NCBI GenBank assembly: GCA_030949325.1
Contig: JAUZSQ010000089.1
Coordinates: 1-64,000 of the forward strand
Direction of reading: 5' to 3'
Length of the DNA stretch: 64,000 nucleotides
Origin: Sulfurovum sp.
GTDB taxonomy: Bacteria > Campylobacterota > Campylobacteria > Campylobacterales > Sulfurovaceae
Part shown: positions 1-9,253 of the stretch, piece after piece
Position numbering within the stretch: the stretch's first letter is position 1
Layout: every line of letters starts with the position of its first letter
Program-made: the position numbers and the translations under genes
Notes under the pieces: model-generated
Seen by the model: only the letters and a program-made list of their open reading frames with translations
Told to the model about the DNA's origin: nothing
Database searches by the model: none

Positions 1-2
1 GG

Positions 3-689
3 CGTGAGTATGTTGAGGTTTTGGCTTCTATGTATGATTTGTCTTTAGAATGGCATATTGATGATGCAGAGCATTTTAGCAAAGGGGAAAAGCTTTTACT
101 TGTCTCTGGGGATTCTAAGTCTATACTTTCTTTGGAGCGTTCTATTTTAGATATAGTACTTCATGCTTCTTCTATTGCGACGCTTACGGCACAATATGTA
201 GAGGCTATTAAGGGAACGGGGGTAAAGCTACTTGATACGCGTAAGACTAGACCTTTGTTGCGTGTTTTTGAGAAATATGCTGTGCGTTGTGGGGGAGGGA
301 TTAACCATCGTATGGGGCTTGATGATTGTTTGATGCTCAAAGATACGCACCTCAAAACCATTGATAATTTGGATGTTTTTATGAAAGAAGTACGCCAAAA
401 GATTCCTTTTACTTCTAAAGTAGAGATAGAATGTGAAGACCTAGCTATGGTCAAAAAGGCGATGAAAGCAGGGGCTGATATCGTGATGTGTGACAATATG
501 AGTATTGAAGCTACTCAAGAAGTAGTCGTGTATCGCAATGCTCACTATCCTCATATCTTGCTAGAAGCCAGTGGCAATGTGACTTTGGAGACTATTGGGG
601 CTATTGCTAGGACAGGGGTAGATGCAATTTCTTCTGGTTCTGTCATTCATCAGGCAAAATGGATTGACTTATCTATGAAAGTAGAATAG
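3..689 (+). CDS. nadC: Nicotinate-nucleotide pyrophosphorylase (quinolinate phosphoribosyltransferase), 5' partial
   Basis: Converts quinolinate and PRPP to nicotinate mononucleotide, CO2 and PPi in de novo NAD synthesis; cytoplasmic. The reading frame is open to the left edge (codons REYVEVLASMYD precede the first possible TTG at 21), so the real start lies outside the window and about 50 residues are missing. Visible NadC motifs: LLDTRKTRPLLR, the glycine-rich CGGGINHRMGL stretch, ADIVMCDNM and the C-terminal LLEASGNVTLETIGAIARTG barrel segment. The remaining length fits a family protein of about 275-285 residues. It is followed by a DHH phosphoesterase gene 51 bp downstream on the same strand. 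Confidence 0.95.
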   Translation, partial: REYVEVLASMYDLSLEWHIDDAEHFSKGEKLLLVSGDSKSILSLERSILDIVLHASSIATLTAQYVEAIKGTGVKLLDTRKTRPLLRVFEKYAVRCGGGINHRMGLDDCLMLKDTHLKTIDNLDVFMKEVRQKIPFTSKVEIECEDLAMVKKAMKAGADIVMCDNMSIEATQEVVVYRNAHYPHILLEASGNVTLETIGAIARTGVDAISSGSVIHQAKWIDLSMKVE

Positions 690-711
690 GGATATGTTAA
701 TCCAATTAGGC

Positions 712-729
712 TATAGTATGCATACTATA
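712..729. repeat. 18-bp perfect palindrome between nadC and the DHH gene
   Basis: TATAGTATGCATACTATA is perfectly self-complementary. It ends just before the AGAGG ribosome binding site (731-735) of the next gene. It could be an operator or a small hairpin in a read-through transcript. No regulator is implied by the sequence itself. Confidence 0.6.
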
Positions 730-740
730 AAGAGGTGACT

Positions 741-1709
741 ATGCCAAATCCACTATTTCCTTTTGAGGAAGTAAAAGAGCAGATTGCTCAAGCTTCACAT
801 ATTACAATTCTGACACACATCAATCCTGATGCGGATACTATAGGTACAGGATTAGGTATTTATGCCATGCTCAAAAAAGACAAGAGCAAAAAGATTGAGA
901 TAGTCAATGTCTCTCATGCTTTGCCTGTGTATTTAGACTTTTTGCCCAATTATCATAAGATTAAAGATAAGATGGATTATCATGATAGTTTGATTATCGC
1001 CTGTGATGCTGGAAGTGCCGATAGGTTAGGCGTAGAGGTACAAGGCAGAACCTTACTCAATATTGACCATCATCATACCAATACAGGCTATGGAACTATC
1101 AATGTGGTTCTTGGTGAGTATGCATCTAGTTCACAAGTGGGCTATGGCTTATTTGAGTCTATGTATGAGATAGGGCTAGAGACAGCGATTTGTTTTTATA
1201 CGGCATTGTTATCAGATACGCAATATTTCACAAGCAAAACGGTCAACAAAGAGGTATTTGACTTCGCTCAACGATTGATAGAAAAAGGGGTCAAGCCTGA
1301 TGAAGTGGCGTATCATTTTACCAAGAGGCGTTCTTTGGCATCTTTGCGTATTTTGGAGCGTGGATTGGCTTCGTTGAGCTTATATGAAGAAGCAAGGGTT
1401 TCTGTGATTTGTATAAGCAAAGAGGATATTGTGGCAACAGGTGCGAAAGTCCACGATATGGAAGGGCTTGTAGATTATGCACAGTCCTTAGCTACCGTAG
1501 AGATTGCTATATTGGCAATGGAATTAGAAGGGGGGATACGTATCTCCTTACGAAGTACAACGATAGATATTTCAAGACTGGCACTTGTCTTTGGTGGTGG
1601 TGGACATAAGGGGGCTTCAGGGTTTACTTTATCTGAGGCACTATTAGAAGAGAGCATTGAGAAAATTTTACAACAAATAAAGATATTAGGGTATATGAAT
1701 GGCGTATAA
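741..1709 (+). CDS. DHH/DHHA1 family phosphoesterase (NrnA-like)
   Basis: Probable manganese-dependent phosphoesterase that cleaves short oligoribonucleotides or pAp-type nucleotides, by family analogy. Motifs in order: THINPDADTIGTG near the N-terminus, ACDAGSADRLG, the signature NIDHHHTNTGYG (DHH), and C-terminal DHHA1 motif GGGGHKGASGF. About 322 residues, usual for NrnA-type proteins. ATG 741 is preferred over GTG 735 because AGAGG at 731-735 is correctly spaced for it. The end overlaps the peptidase gene by 11 bp, suggesting co-transcription. The exact substrate cannot be told from sequence. Confidence 0.85.
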   Translation: MPNPLFPFEEVKEQIAQASHITILTHINPDADTIGTGLGIYAMLKKDKSKKIEIVNVSHALPVYLDFLPNYHKIKDKMDYHDSLIIACDAGSADRLGVEVQGRTLLNIDHHHTNTGYGTINVVLGEYASSSQVGYGLFESMYEIGLETAICFYTALLSDTQYFTSKTVNKEVFDFAQRLIEKGVKPDEVAYHFTKRRSLASLRILERGLASLSLYEEARVSVICISKEDIVATGAKVHDMEGLVDYAQSLATVEIAILAMELEGGIRISLRSTTIDISRLALVFGGGGHKGASGFTLSEALLEESIEKILQQIKILGYMNGV

Positions 1710-3081
1710 GAGTACAAAAAGTAGTGGATTGAAGATGGTAGTAGGGCTAATGTTTTTGGCATTGTTGATAAGTATAGGATACATTTATACAGCAGAAGAG
1801 TTTGAACGCGTAGCACCTACAATCAAAAGTGCAGATAATATGTATTGGAATAAGATAAAGCCTATCAAAGTGGTATTACATGATAATATTGGCTTGAAAA
1901 GTTTTGACCTCATTTTGAGTGATGGTAAGAATAGTGTAAGTGTAGGGCGTGGAGAAATAGATGCAGAGACTAAGAAACAAACGCTGTTGATTAAGTATCC
2001 TGAAGGTAAAGGCTTAGACCCAGAAGCAAAGAAATTGATATTACAAGTCTCAGTTTCAGACCGTAGTTTTTGGAACTTTATGCAAGGCAATAGCAATCGA
2101 AAAAATATTACTATTTTACTTGATTATAAAAGACCCAACGTCAATATTTTGTCAAACTCTTATAGTATCACCCAAGGAGGTTCTGCCCTTGTAGTCTTTC
2201 AAGCCGAAGATGAAAACTTGGATGAATTGTATGTTGAGGTAGGCAAAGTACATTTTAAAGCACAGCCTTATCGAGAAAAAGGTTTTTATGTGGCATTGAT
2301 TGCTTGGCCTTTTAATCAAGATGACTTTAAGGCACAACTTATTGCTAGGGATATAGCAGGGAACAGTCGCAGCGTAGATATACCTTACTATGTCAAAACG
2401 CATAAGTATCGTACTTCATGGATACAAGCCAAAGATTCTTTTATTGATGGCAAGATTACGGACTTGGCATCAGAAGACCCTAAGTATGCAGGGATTACAG
2501 ACAAGATAGAAAGATTGAAAGCTGTCAATGAAAAGATGCGTTTGGCTAATGAAGAGTTGATTCACTCTTTGGGAAAAAATCTCTCTACTGATTTTTTGAC
2601 AAGCTGGAAAATTACTAAGTTTTATCCTTTACGCAATGGACAAAGGGTCGCTAGTTATGGGGATGAAAGACATTATTATTATAAAACCAAAGACAATATA
2701 GTCTCCCACTCTTACCATGTCGGATATGATTTGGCAAGTACTAAAATGGCATCTATCAAGACTTCTAATGCAGGAAAAGTAGTCTTTTCTAGTAGCAATG
2801 GTATTTATGGAAACATGCCTATGATTGACCATGGGTTAGGACTCTATAGCCTGTATGGACATTGCTCACAAGTCTTGGTCAATGATGGAGATGATGTCAA
2901 AGCAGGAGATACTATTGCCAAAACAGGTGTTTCTGGCTTGGCATTGGGAGACCATTTACACTTTGGTCTTTTGGTACAAGGAATAGAGGTCAGACCTGTG
3001 GAGTGGTTTGACCAAAGTTGGATTAGAAAAAATATAGACAATATCTTCAAAGAAGCAGACATCATTATCAAGGGTCAATAA
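1699..3081 (+). CDS. Membrane-anchored M23 (LytM) peptidoglycan peptidase
   Basis: Predicted cell-wall endopeptidase or carboxypeptidase acting on peptidoglycan in the periplasm. One N-terminal transmembrane segment (about residues 11-30, VVGLMFLALLISIGYIY) is followed by a long periplasmic region and a C-terminal LytM domain. The zinc/catalytic signature is complete: HVGYDLAS, IDHGLGLYSLYGHCSQV and GDHLHFGLLVQG. 460 residues. It overlaps the upstream DHH gene and sits directly upstream of lpxC, the same arrangement as in Campylobacter. M23 peptidases of this phylum help set helical or curved cell shape; that role here is inference. Confidence 0.88.
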   Translation: MAYKSTKSSGLKMVVGLMFLALLISIGYIYTAEEFERVAPTIKSADNMYWNKIKPIKVVLHDNIGLKSFDLILSDGKNSVSVGRGEIDAETKKQTLLIKYPEGKGLDPEAKKLILQVSVSDRSFWNFMQGNSNRKNITILLDYKRPNVNILSNSYSITQGGSALVVFQAEDENLDELYVEVGKVHFKAQPYREKGFYVALIAWPFNQDDFKAQLIARDIAGNSRSVDIPYYVKTHKYRTSWIQAKDSFIDGKITDLASEDPKYAGITDKIERLKAVNEKMRLANEELIHSLGKNLSTDFLTSWKITKFYPLRNGQRVASYGDERHYYYKTKDNIVSHSYHVGYDLASTKMASIKTSNAGKVVFSSSNGIYGNMPMIDHGLGLYSLYGHCSQVLVNDGDDVKAGDTIAKTGVSGLALGDHLHFGLLVQGIEVRPVEWFDQSWIRKNIDNIFKEADIIIKGQ

Positions 3082-3096
3082 TTTAGAGGATTATGC

Positions 3097-3102
3097 TATA
3101 AT
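3097..3102 (+). promoter_or_regulatory. Extended -10 promoter of lpxC
   Basis: TGCTATAAT, an extended -10 box of the type used by Campylobacterota housekeeping sigma factor, lies 30 bp before the lpxC start; the predicted leader is about 24 nt and contains AAGGAGAGG. Confidence 0.55.
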
Positions 3103-3132
3103 AAGAACTATTTAAGACAAAGGAGAGGGTAT

Positions 3133-4017
3133 ATGCAACAACGGACGATTAAAAAATCGCTTGAAGTCGTGGGTATAGGTTTGCACAAGGGCAACCCTAT
3201 TAAACTCAGACTAGAACCTTTAGGGATAGATGCAGGTATTGTATTTTACCGTGAAGACTTGGCATTGAGTATCCCTCTTTCTCCTGATGCTGTCATTGAT
3301 ACACAGATGGCCACGGTCATTGGTACCAAAGCAGGGCGTATTTCAACGATTGAGCATTTTTTATCAGCAGTATATGCCTATGGTATTGATAATATGCGTG
3401 TCATTGTAGATGAAGCTGAAATGCCTATTATGGATGGCTCTTCCATCTCTTTTTGTCTTTTGCTTGATGAAGCAGGAATCCAAGAACAAGATGCTCCCAA
3501 AAAGATTATTTCTATCAAAAAAACGATTGAGATTAAAGAGGGCAATAAATTTGTACGCCTTACGCCTCATGATAAAGCCGTATTTGATTTCAAAATCAAT
3601 TTTGACCATCCTGTGATTGGTGAACAGTCCTCCTCTTTTGAATTCTCTACTAAGAATTTTGTAGAAGAGATTGCAAGGGCTAGAACCTTTGGTTTTGCTC
3701 GTGATATTCAATATCTACAGAGTCGAAATCTAGCCTTAGGTGCGACACTACAAAATGCCATTGGATTAGATGACTATAAAGTACTCAATCCCGAAGGTTT
3801 ACGTTTTGAAAATGAGTTTGCAAGACATAAAGTCTTAGATGCTATGGGTGATATGATGGTATCGGGTTATAATATTTTGGGTAAATATGAATCCTTCGCA
3901 GGAAGCCATGACCTTAATTATAAATTGACTAAAGCCTTACTTGCTGACAGTAAGAATTATGATATTGTGGCTGTTGAATCGTTACAAAGTAGAAGTTTTG
4001 CAAAAGCCTTTGCCTAA
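3133..4017 (+). CDS. lpxC: UDP-3-O-acyl-N-acetylglucosamine deacetylase
   Basis: Catalyses the committed, zinc-dependent deacetylation step of lipid A synthesis. Conserved elements: STIEHFLSAVYAYG (E74/H75), ARTFGFARDIQYLQ, ARHKVLDAMGDM (zinc ligands H232 and D236) and AGSHDLNYK (catalytic H259). 294 residues, as expected for the family. ATG 3133 follows an ideal AAGGAGAGG. The 3' end may overlap the following tsaB-like gene. lpxD, from the same pathway, is at 33.9 kb. Confidence 0.96.
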   Translation: MQQRTIKKSLEVVGIGLHKGNPIKLRLEPLGIDAGIVFYREDLALSIPLSPDAVIDTQMATVIGTKAGRISTIEHFLSAVYAYGIDNMRVIVDEAEMPIMDGSSISFCLLLDEAGIQEQDAPKKIISIKKTIEIKEGNKFVRLTPHDKAVFDFKINFDHPVIGEQSSSFEFSTKNFVEEIARARTFGFARDIQYLQSRNLALGATLQNAIGLDDYKVLNPEGLRFENEFARHKVLDAMGDMMVSGYNILGKYESFAGSHDLNYKLTKALLADSKNYDIVAVESLQSRSFAKAFA

Positions 4018-4468
4018 GCGTTATAGCATAGTGGTTATCGCTATTTCTTCTCCTTTACTTTTGGGAGTGTATGAAGAAGATAGTCTGATTGAAACGATTA
4101 GCTCAGAAAAAAAAACATCAGAAATTCTCTTGCCTTTACTGCTGGAACTGCTGGATAAGTATGCAATACATCGTGTTATTTATACTAGAGGACCAGGTTC
4201 TTACATGGCGATTAAGCTCACTTATATTATGCTAAAAACCCTTGAAATTACTAGAGGGATACAGTGTTTTGGTTGTAGTGGATTTTCTTTTAATGGAGGC
4301 AAACCAATCAAAGCGATAGGAAACCTTTATTTCTTCAAGGAAAAAGAGACTATAATGACACAAAAATATGAACAGCAGGTTTCTATACCTTTTGTATTAT
4401 CTCAAAGTATTCAAGACTTGGTACTAGATGATGCATCCATTCCTGAGTATCATTTACCTGCTGTTTAA
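3998..4468 (+). CDS. TsaB-like protein (tRNA t6A biosynthesis partner)
   Basis: Resembles the shortened TsaB homologue found between lpxC and thrB in Campylobacter. TsaB dimerises with TsaD in threonylcarbamoyladenosine tRNA modification; it is non-catalytic. Visible are an ASKHA-type N-terminal strand (IVVIAISSPLLLGVYEED) and YTRGPGSYMAIKLTYIMLKTLE, matching the TsaB GPGSFTGLR-type helix. About 156 residues, shorter than E. coli TsaB (231). Start uncertain: TTG 3998 gives a natural N-terminus and overlaps lpxC by 20 bp; ATG 3959 and GTG 4031 are alternatives. Assignment rests on motif plus synteny. Confidence 0.65.
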   Translation: MQKPLPKRYSIVVIAISSPLLLGVYEEDSLIETISSEKKTSEILLPLLLELLDKYAIHRVIYTRGPGSYMAIKLTYIMLKTLEITRGIQCFGCSGFSFNGGKPIKAIGNLYFFKEKETIMTQKYEQQVSIPFVLSQSIQDLVLDDASIPEYHLPAV

Positions 4469-4480
4469 AATGGAATTATT

Positions 4481-5361
4481 ATGTTTATAAGTGTACCTGC
4501 TACTTCTGCTAACCTTGGACCTGGATTTGACACCCTTGGTTTGGCTGTTGATTTAAGAAATGAAATTATTATTACCCCTTCAAAGTTTTTAAGTTTATCC
4601 ACACAGGGTGAAGGGAGTGATAATCCCAAAATTAAGAAAAATTCTCTTTTCTTAAGTATATTTAATGAAAACTATAAGCGTTTATCAGGTAGAGATGACA
4701 ACTTTAGATTTGAATTTCATAACCGTATTCCTATTTCACGAGGCTTAGGCTCCTCTTCTGCTGTGATAGTCGCAGCACTCTCTGCTGCGTATACAGCAGC
4801 AGGTAAGAAGTATAACAAAAGAGAAATCCTCAATCAAGCTTTACGCTATGAGCCACATCCTGATAATATTACGCCTACGGTTATGGGAGGATTTAATGTC
4901 GCTTGTGTAGAAGGTGATAGGGTATATAGTAAGAAAAGACGGATGCCAGACTATCTCAAAGCTGTGATAGTTGTACCCAATCGTACGATTTCTACAGCCA
5001 AATCAAGAACAATTTTGCCTAAAATGTATCGCAAAGAAGAGACAGTATATTCTTTGTCTCGTTCAGCCTATATGACAGCGTTGTTTATGTCTGAATCATG
5101 GGACTTGTTGCGTATTGCATCCAAAGATAAACTACATCAAGCCAGACGTATGAAAATGATACCTGAGTTGTTTGATGTACAGAAATTGGCACTCAAGCAG
5201 GGGCATTGATGTCAACACTTTCAGGGTCAGGTTCTACATTTTTTAATCTTGTTTATGAAAAAGATGCAGAGAAAATGGCACAAGCCCTTCAATCAAAGTT
5301 TCCCCAATTTAGGGTTTTTACCTTGGCTTTAGATAACAGTGGTGTTATCACCAAAAATTAA
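4481..5361 (+). CDS. thrB: Homoserine kinase (one frameshift)
   Basis: GHMP-family kinase that phosphorylates homoserine for threonine synthesis. The N-terminal [18 protein letters not shown] and the ATP loop [16 protein letters not shown] are typical. The first frame stops at 5209 after ALKQGH. The family C-terminus ([24 protein letters not shown]-domain) continues in the next frame to TAA at 5361. One missing G in the run at 5200-5203 restores the full 294-residue protein. This is most likely a sequence error, not a pseudogene. Start ATG 4481, 12 bp after the tsaB-like gene. Confidence 0.9.
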
Positions 5362-5396
5362 GCGATAAGCTTAATCTCTTTTTAGGTATAATACGC

Positions 5397-5630
5397 ATGA
5401 AAAAATCACAGCCAATCCGTATGTGCATTACTTGCCGAAGTAGATATCTCCAAAAAACTTTGATTAGATTGAAGTTTTCTGCTAAGGAAGTGATAGCCTT
5501 TGATGGCATAGGTAGAAGTTTTTACCTTTGTCATGAATGTAGTCAGAATCAAAAAAAAGTCAGAGGCTTAGTGAAACGTTTTAAGCAAAATGAAGAACGG
5601 TTCACTAAGTTATTGATACAATGCACTTAA
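5397..5630 (+). CDS. ylxR: YlxR-family (DUF448) RNA-binding protein
   Basis: Small basic protein of 77 residues with the family signature PIRMCITCRSR near the N-terminus, GRSFYLCHEC in the middle and a Lys/Arg-rich C-terminus. YlxR proteins are encoded beside infB in many bacteria, and the gene is directly upstream of infB here. In other bacteria it has been linked to RNase P or nucleoid regulation; its role here is not shown. A TATAAT at 5387-5392 lies almost against the start codon, so a leaderless transcript is possible. Confidence 0.85.
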   Translation: MKKSQPIRMCITCRSRYLQKTLIRLKFSAKEVIAFDGIGRSFYLCHECSQNQKKVRGLVKRFKQNEERFTKLLIQCT

Positions 5631-5649
5631 TTTAAGGAGTTAATGAAGA

Positions 5650-8422
5650 ATGGATAAAGTTAAAATCCAAGATATAGCTGCAGAAGCCAGTTTATCAAAC
5701 GCCGAGTTACTAGGAGAAAGCCAAAAAGTTGGGCTTTAATGTCAAAGCAGGAAATAGTACTATTAGTATAGAAGATGCAGGTATTCTTGTAGAATATGCT
5801 ATCACTGGTACTTTACCAAAGAACTTTAAGAAGCCTAGTCTCAAGTCGGGTATTAGAATAGTGAAGAAAAAAGTAACTATGATAAAGAAGGTGGCTGACC
5901 ATCCCACAGGAGTCACTCGAAAAGAAGTGACAAAAGTCAATCTGACTCCTGAGAAAACGCCTATCAAAGAAGCTGTTCTTGAAGTAGTGGAAGAGAAAGT
6001 TGTAGCCAAAGCTATAGTAAAAACTGTAGAAGAAAGTATAAAATTCATAGAAGAAGTGAAGATACCTTTAGAAATTATTAGTCCAAAAGTAACTACCGAA
6101 GCGACGAAGGAAGCTGAAGTAGAAGCTACACTTGTCCCTAAAGAAGTCAAAAAGCGTAAGGGTATTTCTGTTGTCAGTAAAAAGCCAGAAGTGACCCCTG
6201 AAGACAAAGAGACTACAGGAGAAAAGAAGCCTTTACGAAGAGTACTTTCTCGTGGTGGCATCAAAATTGTCAAAAAAGCCAAACCAGTACCGATGCGTGC
6301 AGGGAAGAGAATCTCTTTTGGTTCTACGAATTATGAACCTTATATAGGGAAGAAAAAACCGAAGAAAATAGCCCATGCCAAAGAAGCTGGAACAAGAATG
6401 GATATTTTCAATCATGACAGTATGTCTTCTGAAATTGACAGTGGTTTTGGTGGAGAAGAAGTAGTACTTTTGGATTTCTCAGACAAAAATATCTATGAAG
6501 ATATGATGCGTCAAGAGCAAAAACGTAAAGAAGAGATGAAAAAACGTGAAGCCAAAAATGGTGGTCCCGGTCAAAGGAAGACAAGCCTTCCGTCCTCAAC
6601 AAAGACGTTCTTTAAAGCGTGGTGGTAAACGTAAGAAATATATCAAAGAAGAAAATACTGAAATCATTACAGCGATTGAGATTCCTGAAAATGTAGAGTG
6701 TATGAGTTTGCTGAAAAAGTAAACCAATCGATGAGTAGTGTCATTAGTGTCTTGTTTGCTTTAGGTATGATGGTTACTAAAAATGACTTCTTAAGTAAAG
6801 ATGAAATAGAAATCCTTGCAGAAGAATTTGAAGTTGAAGTCGTTACAGTTAATCCATTGGATGAGCTAGTTGTAGCAGATGACTATGATGTAGAAGAAGA
6901 TGAAGAAGCAGTAGAGAGACCTCCTGTAATTACTATTATGGGTCACGTTGACCATGGTAAAACTTCACTTCTTGACCGTATTCGTACCTCAAAAGTAGCA
7001 GACAAAGAAGCAGGTGGGATTACACAGCATGTAGGTGCCTATCAAGTAGAAAAAAATGGTAAGAAAATTACTTTTGTAGATACACCAGGTCACGCTGCCT
7101 TTACAGAAATGAGAGCGCGTGGTGCGCAGGCTACAGATATTGTTATTATCGTAGTCGCAGCCGATGATGGGGTGATGCCTCAAACCAAAGAAGCTATCTC
7201 TCACACCAAAGCAGCAGGTGTACCTATGATTGTAGCTATCAATAAGATGGACAAAGAATCCGCCAATCCAGATAATGTTAAATCTCAGCTTTCAGAGCTT
7301 GGGGTGATGGCAACTGATTGGGGTGGAGAGCATGAATTTGTGCCTGTGTCTGCACATTCTGGTATGGGAATTGATGCTTTATTAGAGACTATTTTACTTC
7401 AAGCTGAAGTGATGGAACTCAAAGCAAATCCTACACGTTCTGCCAAAGCTACAGTAGTGGAAGCTTCTGTTGCCAAAGGTTTCGGACCTGTGGCGAATGT
7501 CATTATCAAAACAGGTACTTTGCGTATCGGTGATAATGTGGTGGTAGGAAATACCTATGGACGTATCAAAGCGATTAAGCTGGATGACGGAAGCAATGTC
7601 AAAGAGATTTTACCAAGTACACCTGCGGCTATCGTGGGACTCAATGCTGTACCTAAAGCAGGAGATGAACTCGTTGTGATGGATACAGATAAAGAAGTCC
7701 GTGAACTCGCAGAAAAAAGAGCAGAGTATGACAGAGCCAAAGTCTTGTCCAAGACGACTAAAGCTACGATTGATGACCTCTCAGCACTTATTGCTGAAGG
7801 TCAGTTAAAATCTCTACCAGTGATTATTAAAGCCGATGTTCAAGGTTCACTTGAAGCGATTAAAGGTTCTTTAGAGAAGCTTAGAAATGATGAAGTCAAA
7901 GTCAATATTATTCACGAAGGTGTGGGTGGAGTGACCGAAAGTGACTTGACACTAGCCGATGCCTCTGAACATGCTATTGTGCTTGGATTTAACGTCCGTC
8001 CAACGGGTGCTGTGAAGAAAAAATCCAAAGAATTGGGTATTGAAATTCGTAGTTATGCGGTTATTTATGATTTACTTGATGAAGTCAAAGCCCTTCTTGG
8101 TGGTATGATGAGTCCAGTCATTAGTGAAGAAGTCACAGGTCAAGCAGATGTTCGTGAGACCTTTATTGTTGGTAAAGTAGGTACTATTGCAGGATGTAAA
8201 GTCTCAGATGGTTCGATTTCCAGAAATGCCAAAGCCAGACTTATCCGTGATGGTATTGTGATTTATGAATCTAAGATTTCTTCACTTAAGCGTTTCAACG
8301 AAGATGCAAAAGAAGTCAAAAATGGTTATGAATGTGGTATTATGATTGAAAACTTCAACGATATTAAAGAGGGTGATGTAATCGAAACCTATAAAGATGT
8401 TGAAGAACAAGTGACACTCTAA
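5650..8422 (+). CDS. infB: Translation initiation factor IF-2 (three frameshifts)
   Basis: GTPase that places initiator tRNA on the 30S subunit. The N-terminal IF2_N fold begins [21 protein letters not shown], then a long charged Lys/Glu region, the G domain ([27 protein letters not shown]) from about residue 430, and domains II-IV to the end. About 924 residues when joined, normal for the phylum. Three single-base breaks interrupt it: an extra G near 5713, an extra A near 6578, and a missing G near 6698. The gene is essential, so these are almost certainly sequence errors. AAGGAG at 5633-5638 supports start 5650. rbfA follows after 1 bp. Confidence 0.95.
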
Positions 8423-8423
8423 G

Positions 8424-8807
8424 ATGACAGCCGAAGAGATAAAACGCCATAGGGTAGAGTCTATCCTCAAAGAGATTCTACCCGAAGCCTTTGCAGGATT
8501 GGGTGATGAGCGTATTCGAGGGTTGAGCGTGACAGAAGTCAAGTGTTCTCGTGGACGCTCCAATGCCAAAGTCTATCTTGATAAATCGTTTCTCAATGAG
8601 AAAGAACAAGGTGAAGCACTCAGACAATTACGAAAAGTCGGTGCGTATTTACAAAATCATTGTAAGCAAAGTGAGGGCTGGTTTAAAGCCCCTATTTTTA
8701 CTTTTGAATTTGACTATCAACTAGAGCAAGTCTCACGGATAGAAGACCTTTTCAAACAAATTGAAGGACGTACCAAACCTAAAGAGGATAGCCAATATGA
8801 ATCTTGA
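8424..8807 (+). CDS. rbfA: 30S ribosome-binding factor A
   Basis: Late 30S subunit assembly factor with a KH-like fold that binds near the 5' helix of 16S rRNA. 127 residues, beginning MTAEEIKRHRVESILKEIL, with the family pattern DERIRGLSVTEVKCSRG followed by AKVYLD and the C-terminal IEDLFKQIE. The start is 1 bp after the infB stop and the end overlaps rimP by 11 bp, so it belongs to the infB operon. Confidence 0.93.
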   Translation: MTAEEIKRHRVESILKEILPEAFAGLGDERIRGLSVTEVKCSRGRSNAKVYLDKSFLNEKEQGEALRQLRKVGAYLQNHCKQSEGWFKAPIFTFEFDYQLEQVSRIEDLFKQIEGRTKPKEDSQYES

Positions 8808-9228
8808 AGTACAAATCGCTAAAATTATCGAAGCCAATGGAGCATTTTTGTATGATACAGAAATAGTCACAGAGTTTGATGAGACTATTTTTAGGGTACT
8901 TATTACGAAAGTAGGAGGAGTAAAGCTTGATTTATGTGCCAATATTTCACATGAACTCTCACCCTTTTTAGATGTACATCCTCCTATGAGTGAAAGGTAT
9001 AGATTAGAAATTTCCTCTCCTGGAATAGAACGTAAACTTTCCAAAGCTTTACATTTTCAAAATGCCATAGGTGAAAAAGTAAAGATAAAACTAGGTGCTG
9101 GTCAAAAACTCAAAGGTACACTTAAATCTGCCGATAACCAAGGTATTACCCTAGAGACTAAAGCAGGGGATGAAAGTTATCCTTATAGTGAACTCAATAC
9201 TTGTAAAACATATTTTGAGTGGAATTAG
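8797..9228 (+). CDS. rimP: Ribosome maturation factor RimP
   Basis: Helps 30S maturation. 143 residues from ATG 8797, chosen over upstream TTG 8761 because AGAGGA at 8782-8787 is well placed for it. Family features: CANISHELSPFLD, the YRLEISSPGIERKL motif (RimP SPG hallmark) and a small C-terminal SH3-like domain with GEKVKIKLGAGQKLKGTL. Overlaps the 3' end of rbfA in the standard infB-rbfA-rimP cluster. Confidence 0.93.
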   Translation: MNLEVQIAKIIEANGAFLYDTEIVTEFDETIFRVLITKVGGVKLDLCANISHELSPFLDVHPPMSERYRLEISSPGIERKLSKALHFQNAIGEKVKIKLGAGQKLKGTLKSADNQGITLETKAGDESYPYSELNTCKTYFEWN

Positions 9229-9253
9229 GGTATATTTTAAAAAGTAGGTTGTG

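Noticed and set aside
161-496. Long minus-strand ORFs inside nadC and most other core genes
   Set aside because: They are out-of-frame shadows of strongly supported genes, with no signals of their own.
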